Positions 58,194 to 64,000 of a stretch of DNA of 64,000 nt are shown here, piece after piece (position 1 is the first letter of the stretch; the number at the start of each line of letters is the position of its first letter). The translations under genes were made by a program, and so were the position numbers. The stretch lies in NCBI GenBank assembly GCA_022483045.1, contig JAKVOA010000001.1, positions 271,750-335,749 of the forward strand, in the 5' to 3' direction. Below the pieces are notes generated by a model. That model was not told where the DNA came from. It made no database searches and worked only from the letters and a program-made list of their open reading frames with translations. Origin of the DNA: Oscillospiraceae bacterium. Lineage in GTDB: Bacteria; Bacillota; Clostridia; Oscillospirales; Acutalibacteraceae.

Positions 58194-59243
58194 ATGATGA
58201 AAAAGTATGGCAAACGTTTTTTGGCGGCAGCTCTTGCGGGGGTTATGGCACTGGCCTGCACGGCCTGTGCAGGCAGCGGTGCGGCAGCTTCTTCCGGCAG
58301 TGCGTCTGCTGCCGGTTCTGCGGCGGCAGGCAGTAAAAAAATCGGCGTAATTCAGTATACGACCGTTCCTTCATTGGACAACTGCTACAAGGGCTTTTTG
58401 AAGGGCCTTGAGGACGAGGGCTATGTCAAAGATAAAAACCTGACGATTGATTTCCAAAACGCCCAGGCAGAAACCGCTACAGCAGATACAGAAGCCCAAA
58501 CCATGGCAACGAAAAAATATGACCTGATTGGTGCCATTGCCACTCCGGCAGCAATGAGCGCCTATGCCGCAGCAAAGGCAAATGATATTCCGGTCGTTTT
58601 TACGGCAGTCAGTGACCCGGTGGCGGCAAAATTGGTGAAGAGCCTCGACCAGCCCGGCAGCGTTGCTACCGGCAGCAGCGACCAGCTGCCTCTGGAAGCA
58701 CAGGTCAAGATGATTCGCGCGTTTTTGCCAAAAGCAAAGAAAATCGGTATTTTGTATACCACCAGTGAGCCCAATTCTGTTTCTACTTTAGAGCGGCTGA
58801 AAAAGATCGCGCCAAAGTACAATTTTGAGGTGGTCGGCCAAGGCGTAACCAACGACAGCGAGGTAGCTTCTGGTGCACAGGCACTGGTTGCCAAGGGCGT
58901 TGACTGCTTTAACAACTTCACCGACAACAACGTAGTCAACAACCTGCAGAGCGAACTGCAGGCAGCTAATAAGGCTGGCATTCCGGTTTTTGGCTCGGAA
59001 GAAGAGCAGGTACGCGGCGGATGCCTTGCCTCTGTCAGCATCGACTACACCGCCCTGGGTGAAGAAACCGGCAAAATCGCCGGCAAGATTTTGAAAGGTG
59101 AAGCAAAACCGCAGGATACAAAAGTGTATACCAGCGAAAGTGGTACACCAATTTATAATACGGATGTTGTCAGCACTTTAAAACTGACAGTGCCGACAGA
59201 TTATCAAAACGCCACAAAGACCACAACAACTAAAAAAGCCTGA
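58194..59243 (+). CDS. trpX: Tryptophan ABC importer binding lipoprotein (TrpX)
   Basis: A 349-residue exported binding protein of the COG2984 type. The signal peptide ends in the lipobox TACAG, followed by an Ala/Ser-rich linker. The core has IGVIQYTTVPSLDNCYKGF, DLIGAIATPAAMSA, VVFTAVSDPVAAKL, IGILYTTSEPNS and VFGSEEEQVRGGCLAS. This family, with its YZ partners, is regularly preceded by Trp T-boxes, and the UGG specifier upstream supports tryptophan. Confidence 0.9.
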   Translation: MMKKYGKRFLAAALAGVMALACTACAGSGAAASSGSASAAGSAAAGSKKIGVIQYTTVPSLDNCYKGFLKGLEDEGYVKDKNLTIDFQNAQAETATADTEAQTMATKKYDLIGAIATPAAMSAYAAAKANDIPVVFTAVSDPVAAKLVKSLDQPGSVATGSSDQLPLEAQVKMIRAFLPKAKKIGILYTTSEPNSVSTLERLKKIAPKYNFEVVGQGVTNDSEVASGAQALVAKGVDCFNNFTDNNVVNNLQSELQAANKAGIPVFGSEEEQVRGGCLASVSIDYTALGEETGKIAGKILKGEAKPQDTKVYTSESGTPIYNTDVVSTLKLTVPTDYQNATKTTTTKKA

Positions 59244-59289
59244 GTAAAACAGGGCCTTGGCTGCGGAATAAAAGAAGGGGAGTAAAGCT

Positions 59290-60210
59290 TTGGATATCTT
59301 TCTGGGCCTTGTGCAGGTTGTGCTGCGTGAGGGATTCATTTACGGCATTATGGCAGTGGGTGTCTACATCACCTATAAAGTGCTGGATTTTCCGGATTTA
59401 ACCGTAGACGGCTCGTTTCCGCTGGGCGCGTGCACGGCGGCAATGCTGATTACGGCGGGGGTAAACCCATGGCTTGCCTGCCTGATTTGTTTCGCGGCTG
59501 GCGCGGCGGCTGGCGCAGTTACAGGCTTTTTGCATGTGCGGCTGCATATTACAGACCTGCTTTCCGGTATTTTGGTGATGACAGCCCTTTACAGTGTGAA
59601 TATGGCGATTACCGGGAAGAAAGCGGTTGTGTCTTTCTTTGATATGCCCACGATTTTCAGCAGTGGGCTGGGCGGCACTCTGCACAGCGCTTTGGGCCAG
59701 TGGGGCTGGGTCATTATGGCCGCCATTGTGTGTCTGGTAATTAAGCTGGTTATTGACCTTTACCTGAAAACGCGCTCGGGCCTTTTGCTGCGGGCGGCAG
59801 GCAGCAACGCAAAGTTCGTTGTTTCGCTGGGCAAAGATCCCGGCCGTATGAAGATTTTGGGCTTGATTTTGGGCAATGGCCTTACGGCCCTTTCTGGCTG
59901 TGTACTGGCACAGCAGAAAGAGAGCGCTGACGTTACCTCTGGTACCGGCATGGTGGTTATGTCACTGGCAGCGGTTATCATTGGCGTATCTCTGCTGGGC
60001 AGAGTGCGCTGGATGAAGCCGACGATGATGGCGGTTATCGGCATGATTCTGTACCGCGCCTGCTTGACTGTCGCCATGCAGCTAGGGCTGGATACCAATT
60101 ACCTGAAAATGCTGATGTCTATTATCTTTGTCATCGCGCTGGTAGCAAGCCGGTTTGCGTCCGGGAGGAGGAAGCACAATGTCGTCACAGTCGACCGCAG
60201 CAGCATCTGA
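59290..60210 (+). CDS. trpY: Tryptophan ABC importer permease (TrpY)
   Basis: A 306-residue membrane protein of the LivH-like permease type with eight to nine hydrophobic segments; blocks YKVLDFPDLTVDGSFPLGAC and TALSGCVLAQQKESADV are visible. It begins at TTG 59290, 8 nt after AAGGGGAG. It overlaps the ATPase gene by 32 nt, so the two are coupled. Confidence 0.87.
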   Translation: MDIFLGLVQVVLREGFIYGIMAVGVYITYKVLDFPDLTVDGSFPLGACTAAMLITAGVNPWLACLICFAAGAAAGAVTGFLHVRLHITDLLSGILVMTALYSVNMAITGKKAVVSFFDMPTIFSSGLGGTLHSALGQWGWVIMAAIVCLVIKLVIDLYLKTRSGLLLRAAGSNAKFVVSLGKDPGRMKILGLILGNGLTALSGCVLAQQKESADVTSGTGMVVMSLAAVIIGVSLLGRVRWMKPTMMAVIGMILYRACLTVAMQLGLDTNYLKMLMSIIFVIALVASRFASGRRKHNVVTVDRSSI

Positions 60211-60988
60211 GCCGCTGGTTCGTATGCAGCATATCTACAAAACCTTTAATCCCGGTTCTGTCAATGAAGTGGTGCTGTTCCAGAACTTTAATCTGCAGAT
60301 TGAAAAGGGTAGCTTTGTCGCGGTGGTTGGCAGCAACGGCTCCGGAAAAACCACGATTTTAAACCTGCTCTGTGGCAGCATTCCGGTAGATTCCGGTTCT
60401 ATCTTTTTGAAAAAGCGTGATATCACAAAGCTTAAAGAACACACGCGCTCGCGCTTTATCGGCCGTGTGTTCCAAGACCCAGCCATGGGCACGTGCCCGT
60501 CTTTGACAGTGCTGGAAAATATGGCGCTGGCCGACAACAAGGGCGGCAGCTTTTTACTGCAGCCTGGTATCAACCGCCGCCGCGCCGATTATTACAAACA
60601 AGAGCTTTCTCTGCTTCACATGGGGCTTGAGGATAAACTCGGCGTACAGGTGGGCAGCCTTTCGGGTGGGCAGCGGCAGGCGCTGGCGCTGCTTATTGCA
60701 ACCATGACGCCGATTGACCTGCTGATTTTGGACGAACACACCGCTGCACTGGACCCGAGTTCCAGCAACAATGTGATGGAGCTGACGCAGCGGGTTGCCG
60801 AAGAAAAACACGTGACTATGCTGATGGTAACGCATAATCTGAAGTTTGCGGTTGCCTATGGCGACCGGCTCATCATGATGCACCGCGGAAATATCATTTT
60901 AGATGCGGCTGGCGAAAAGAAAAAAGCACTGGATGTCCACGACCTGACCAATCGCTTTGATGAAATCAGCGTAGAGGACGGCAACTGA
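60179..60988 (+). CDS. trpZ: Tryptophan ABC importer ATPase (TrpZ)
   Basis: A 269-residue ATPase: Walker A VVGSNGSGKTT, signature LSGGQRQALAL, Walker B LLILDEHTAALD, switch MVTHN. The DEH in place of DEP after Walker B is characteristic of the COG1101 branch that pairs with TrpX/TrpY. ATG 60179 follows GGGAGGAGG. Terminator at 61011. Confidence 0.89.
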   Translation: MSSQSTAAASEPLVRMQHIYKTFNPGSVNEVVLFQNFNLQIEKGSFVAVVGSNGSGKTTILNLLCGSIPVDSGSIFLKKRDITKLKEHTRSRFIGRVFQDPAMGTCPSLTVLENMALADNKGGSFLLQPGINRRRADYYKQELSLLHMGLEDKLGVQVGSLSGGQRQALALLIATMTPIDLLILDEHTAALDPSSSNNVMELTQRVAEEKHVTMLMVTHNLKFAVAYGDRLIMMHRGNIILDAAGEKKKALDVHDLTNRFDEISVEDGN

Positions 60989-61010
60989 AATATAAATATT
61001 AAATATAAAT

Positions 61011-61047
61011 AAGAAGCGGGCGGCAGCAGTGCCGTCCGCTTCTTATT
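61011..61047 (+). terminator. trpXYZ terminator
   Basis: AAGAAGCGG-G-CGGCA pairs with TGCCG-T-CCGCTTCTT around GCAG, followed by ATTT. Confidence 0.75.
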
Positions 61048-61119
61048 TAGGTGCATTTTAGAGCAGAGAAACGGCCTTGCTGTAAAGAAGCAGCGGCTGC
61101 TTCCTATATCGCTGCAAAC

Positions 61120-61149
61120 AAAAAGAGCCACGCGGCAAAAGCCGGTGGC
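61120..61149 (-). terminator. Flippase gene terminator
   Basis: Read leftward, GCCAC-CGGC pairs with GCCG-GTGGC around TTTT, followed by CTTTTTG, just past the stop codon. Confidence 0.75.
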
Positions 61150-61160
61150 CCAAGATTCTT

Positions 61161-62819
61161 TTAGTGGCGGTAACGGTCATGTGAAAAATCCTTGTCCTCT
61201 TTTTTCGCCTGCTCTTGCAGGTAGGCTTCATAGTCAAAGCCGTCCTCTTCATCAACGCTCGAACTGCCGTGGCTGTGATGCTGCTGCGGGGCAGGCTTCT
61301 TGCTGCGCGCGTATTCTTCATCGCGGGCGAAGGCCTCGCGGGTGTGGGTGCTTTCTGTATGGGGAGCTGCCTTTTGAACGGAAACGGATTTCTTTTCACC
61401 GGAAAGCCATGTGGGCATTTTTTCCAGTACATTAGCCGGCAGTACTTTGCGCACAGACTGCATCAGCGGCTGGAAATTCATGATAATCATCAGCAGGGTC
61501 AAGAGCGCACAGTAAAGAATGCTGTGGGAAACATTCTTAATCATAACAAATGCTTCAAAAGAAAGCAGCAGGCTGTCGGCCAAAAGGCGCATGGGGCTAA
61601 AATGCACCCGGATAAAGCGGCGGGTGTCAATTACGCGTATGACAAACATAACCAGGTAAGAAATTAAAGTGGCTGTGGCGGCGCCTTGCGGGCCCCATTT
61701 GCGAATCAAGAGCAGATTTAAAATAACATTGATTACAGCGGCAATAATCGTTGTAACCATGTTGTTAATGCTGCGCTTTTCCACCATATAAACCGTGCCT
61801 AAAAAGCTGCATAGGCAGGAGAAAGCAGTGGCAAGCACCAAGATAGGCACATAGACCCAGCCAACATGAAAGCTGTGTGCAGTCAGCAGATTAATCAGTG
61901 GACGGCACAGCAGAATCACCAGCGCGCTGCCGACAAAGATAATGGCGGACATGGCGTGAAAGACCTGTGTAAAGAAGCGCGCCCGGCCCTTTTCTTCTGT
62001 AATCGAGGACATCTGCCAGGCATCCAAAAAGACACTGACGACCAAAGAAATCAGGTTTGGTATTTTATACGAGGCTGCAAAAACACTGCTGATGGTTTTG
62101 TTTGTCATTACCTGAACCATCATGCGGTCAGAGCAGTTTGTAATCCAGAAAGCAATTTTGTTTGGAATCAGCGGGGCAGAGTATTTGAGCATCTGTGCCG
62201 CGGTCAGATGGTCCAGACCGCGGAAACGGACAAACTGCTTTAGGTCTGCTATCCAGAATAAGAAAATTGCGCCCAAAAGATCCGGCAGAATAATGCCAAG
62301 CATAAATCCTGTGACACCCATGTGCAGCGGGTACAGGAACAGCAGCGTAAAGACAACCGTGGTAAAGGTCGTTAGAATTCCCTCAAAGGCATAGAGCTTT
62401 ACCATTTCGCGTGCACGCACAAATTGACTGCACATATTGCGCAGCGAAGAAGTAAAGACAAAGATGGCGACCAAAAGGCTGCGCCCTTGTATAAAAGTCA
62501 GCCCCGGTATCTTTTCCAGCAACGGTGACAAAATCAAAAGCACAGCCGCGCCAATGCAGGTTACCAGCAGACTGACTGTAAAGACATCTTTTTTGTTGTA
62601 GCGGCGGTCCAGACCAAAGCGGGTGACACCGTCGACAATCTGCAGAGAAAACAGCGGAATTAGCACGTTGCCCATATCCTGCAGGACACTGGCAGTGCCA
62701 AAATCACTGCCCAGAGCCGCTGTATTGAAGCGAGTCATCAGAATGGTGAGAATTTTGGAACTGAAAGTGCCGATTGCAAAAATCAGCGTATTGGACATTA
62801 GTTTTTTATATTTATTCAA
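61161..62819 (-). CDS. Polysaccharide/lipid-linked oligosaccharide flippase (MOP superfamily)
   Basis: About 552 residues with 13-14 predicted membrane segments, starting NTLIFAIGTFSSKILTILMTRF, typical of the Wzx/PST branch of the MOP flippases. The block SAPLIPNKIAFWITNCSDR is a family marker. Residues after about 480 form a soluble, charged tail rich in His, Asp and Glu (QQHHSHGSSS, EDGFDYEAYL). The start is probably TTG 62819 after GGAGAG; a TTG six codons earlier lacks a ribosome site. No glycosyltransferases are adjacent, so the cargo is unknown. Confidence 0.85.
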   Translation of the reverse strand: MNKYKKLMSNTLIFAIGTFSSKILTILMTRFNTAALGSDFGTASVLQDMGNVLIPLFSLQIVDGVTRFGLDRRYNKKDVFTVSLLVTCIGAAVLLILSPLLEKIPGLTFIQGRSLLVAIFVFTSSLRNMCSQFVRAREMVKLYAFEGILTTFTTVVFTLLFLYPLHMGVTGFMLGIILPDLLGAIFLFWIADLKQFVRFRGLDHLTAAQMLKYSAPLIPNKIAFWITNCSDRMMVQVMTNKTISSVFAASYKIPNLISLVVSVFLDAWQMSSITEEKGRARFFTQVFHAMSAIIFVGSALVILLCRPLINLLTAHSFHVGWVYVPILVLATAFSCLCSFLGTVYMVEKRSINNMVTTIIAAVINVILNLLLIRKWGPQGAATATLISYLVMFVIRVIDTRRFIRVHFSPMRLLADSLLLSFEAFVMIKNVSHSILYCALLTLLMIIMNFQPLMQSVRKVLPANVLEKMPTWLSGEKKSVSVQKAAPHTESTHTREAFARDEEYARSKKPAPQQHHSHGSSSVDEEDGFDYEAYLQEQAKKEDKDFSHDRYRH

Positions 62820-62880
62820 GTCCAGCTCTCCAGTCAAAAGTGAAAAATAACAAAATACGAATGTACAAAAATCGTTCTTT

Positions 62881-62910
62881 ATTATAGCATACCCGCAGGT
62901 GAAAGTTCAA
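62881..62910 (-). promoter_or_regulatory. Flippase gene promoter
   Basis: On the minus strand, TTGAAC (62905-62910) and TATAAT (62881-62886) are 18 nt apart. Confidence 0.65.
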
Positions 62911-63087
62911 TGGCAGACCAAGTATAGCTTTGTATGTCTGCGGCAGAGTTTCTGTGCAAAACAGAGCAGGAAAAGGTTTCTGTATAAAAATTGCGGCCGA
63001 AAAGGTGCGCTTTGACCCACTTTGTGCTATACTGAAATCGTAAAAAGATTTGCTCCATTTGAAAAATTGTAGGGAGGGTGTTCCTTT

Positions 63088-63648
63088 ATGAGTGAAAGTT
63101 TGGAAGAACTGCGTACACTTGCCGGAAAAGCTGCGGAAGAATTGCTGCAGATAGCAAAAGTGCGGCCCGGCGGGCTGATGGTTGTCGGCTGCTCTTCCAG
63201 CGAGGTTGGCGGGCACCGCATTGGCACTGACAGCAATGTGGAAACAGCCGCTGCCATTTTTGACGGCATCTATGAGCAGGTAAAAAAGCACGGCCTGTTT
63301 TTGGCAGCTCAGTGCTGCGAGCATTTAAACCGTGCGCTGATTATCGAGCGCGAAGCGGCGGAAAAATTTGGGTACGAGCAGGTGAATGTTGTGCCGCAGC
63401 CAAAGGCCGGCGGCTCTTTTGGCACCACCGCCTATGCGCGCTTTGCCGACCCGATTGCGGTAGAGCATGTACGCGCGGACTGCGGCATGGACATTGGCGG
63501 AACTCTGATTGGTATGCACTTAAAAGAAGTTGCGGTGCCTGTGCGCCTTTCGATAGATCATTTGGGTGAGGCGGTACTGCTGTGTGCGCGCACCCGGCCA
63601 AAGTTTGTCGGCGGGGGCCGGGCACACTATGATGACAGCCTGCTGTAA
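63088..63648 (+). CDS. DUF436 / UPF0340 family protein (YwlG-like)
   Basis: A 186-residue conserved protein. The blocks VVGCSSSEVGGHRIGT, AAQCCEHLNRALIIE, VVPQPKAGGSFGTTAY and DCGMDIGGTLIGMHL define the YwlG family. Conserved Cys and His residues hint at an enzyme, but no activity is established. The ATG follows GGGAGGGTG. A short hairpin AAAAAGC/GCTTTTT overlaps the stop codon (63647-63665). Confidence 0.92.
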   Translation: MSESLEELRTLAGKAAEELLQIAKVRPGGLMVVGCSSSEVGGHRIGTDSNVETAAAIFDGIYEQVKKHGLFLAAQCCEHLNRALIIEREAAEKFGYEQVNVVPQPKAGGSFGTTAYARFADPIAVEHVRADCGMDIGGTLIGMHLKEVAVPVRLSIDHLGEAVLLCARTRPKFVGGGRAHYDDSLL

Positions 63649-63665
63649 AAAGCAGACGGCTTTTT
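63647..63665 (+). terminator. DUF436 gene terminator
   Basis: AAAAAGC pairs with GGCTTTTT around AGAC, directly at the stop codon. Confidence 0.55.
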
Positions 63666-63712
63666 GCGCAGATTCCTTTGGCAGTACAGAATGAGAAAAG
63701 CCGCATTTCGGC

Positions 63713-63741
63713 TTGACAAAGTGAAAGCGGTCTGCTATACT
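63713..63741 (+). promoter_or_regulatory. Strong promoter with no gene behind it
   Basis: TTGACA (63713-63718) and TATACT (63736-63741) are 17 nt apart. Transcription should start near 63748, about 12 nt before a strong terminator. Confidence 0.75.
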
Positions 63742-63747
63742 ACTATA

Positions 63748-63797
63748 CATAGCGACGAAGATGCCGCGCTCCTGTTTGGAGCGCGGCACTTTTTATT
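63748..63797 (+). ncRNA. Candidate ~50-nt RNA: promoter followed at once by a terminator
   Basis: From the predicted start, AGCGACGAAG precedes the hairpin GCCGCGCTCC-TGTTT-GGAGCGCGGC (63763-63787) and TTTTTATTTTG. No ORF fits. It may be a tiny RNA, a decoy transcript, or an attenuated leader whose reading frame has been lost. Confidence 0.4.
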
Positions 63798-63871
63798 TTG
63801 TTTACAAGTTTTTCTACATACAAAGCCTCTCTTTTCTTACTCAGCTGTACAGAAATTGTGCAGCGCCCTCA

Positions 63872-63897
63872 GCCTCAGCCCGGTTGAGGGCTTTTTT
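63872..63897 (+). terminator. Terminator-like hairpin
   Basis: GCCCTCA pairs with TGAGGGC and is followed by T6 on the + strand. The T-run overlaps the stop codon of the leftward gene at the right edge. Confidence 0.65.
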
Positions 63898-64000
63898 ATG
63901 CTCTGTTGTGCTTTTTGTGCCGACCAGCAGCCGGCAGGTACATCAGCAGCATAATTGCCAAAGTCAGTCCTGCATAGCCGAGCAGGTACCCGGGGTTGCC
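63896..64000 (-). CDS. C-terminal fragment of a membrane protein
   Basis: The last 34 residues of a leftward gene cut by the window edge, ending in TAA. The visible part is a hydrophobic segment (YLLGYAGLTLAIMLLMYLP) and a basic tail (GRHKKHNRA). This looks like the final membrane segment of a multi-pass protein. The family cannot be told. Confidence 0.55.
   Translation of the reverse strand, partial: GNPGYLLGYAGLTLAIMLLMYLPAAGRHKKHNRA

Noticed and set aside
63664-63954. Rightward 96-residue open frame near the right edge
   Set aside because: It crosses a promoter and two terminators and has no ribosome site; the leftward fragment is better supported.

Overview
The window reads as a chromosome segment of a low-to-mid GC Gram-positive anaerobe of class Clostridia, most likely in the Oscillospiraceae/Acutalibacteraceae area (inference). 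The support is lipoprotein signal peptides, strong AGGAGG-type ribosome sites, Firmicutes RNA regulators (T-box, TPP and yybP-ykoY elements), a PyrK/PyrD type 1B dihydroorotate dehydrogenase, and families such as DegV, PucR, DUF436, DUF815 and DUF1292.

Layout. Bases 1-6309 are one CRISPR array of 93 near-identical 34-nt repeats. The repeat looks like type I-C. The array runs off the left edge, and no cas gene is in the window. Next come asnB (6775-8607) and a region for reductive pyrimidine breakdown (8861-21905). That region holds a leftward ureidopropionase-type amidohydrolase and a rightward operon: a four-gene ABC importer, a DUF523 (thiouracil-desulfurase-like) protein, dihydropyrimidinase, a PreA-type dihydropyrimidine dehydrogenase, a PucR regulator, a class III aminotransferase, an iron alcohol dehydrogenase and an unknown protein. 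Together they can take uracil to dihydrouracil, N-carbamoyl-beta-alanine, beta-alanine, malonate semialdehyde and 3-hydroxypropionate.

Bases 22146-29623 hold small unknown genes, tRNA-fMet and tRNA-Ser, a MerR/DUF362 pair, an AraC/GyrI regulator, a DUF815 ATPase, an orphan lipoprotein with a peptidoglycan-binding domain, and DegV. At 29799-29978 there is a probable 6S RNA. At 30546-31437 a consensus promoter and a strong terminator bracket about 0.9 kb of structured sequence with no credible ORF: a large noncoding RNA that I cannot assign to a known class.

Bases 31673-46129 are core metabolism and cell wall: thioredoxin reductase, malic enzyme, serC-serA, pyrC-pyrF-pyrK-pyrD, a histidine phosphatase, ruvX, a pyridoxal kinase, and an FHA-SEDS fusion with its penicillin-binding transpeptidase. 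A TPP riboswitch then controls a thiamine-precursor importer (46424-49336). A yybP-ykoY (Mn2+) riboswitch controls a P-type cation ATPase (leftward, 49928-52567). The rest holds an acidic repeat membrane protein, a GntR-ABC cassette, two alkylation-repair genes, a cytidylate-kinase-like gene, a Trp T-box (UGG specifier) driving trpXYZ, a flippase, a DUF436 gene and a truncated membrane gene at the right edge.

The window has two separate NMT1-type importers, one beside pyrimidine catabolism and one under TPP control. It also has pyrimidine synthesis and pyrimidine breakdown about 15 kb apart. The best candidates for something undescribed are the 0.9-kb RNA, the three-way-junction leader of the pyrimidine operon, and the unusual PreA-type and DUF523 proteins in that operon.
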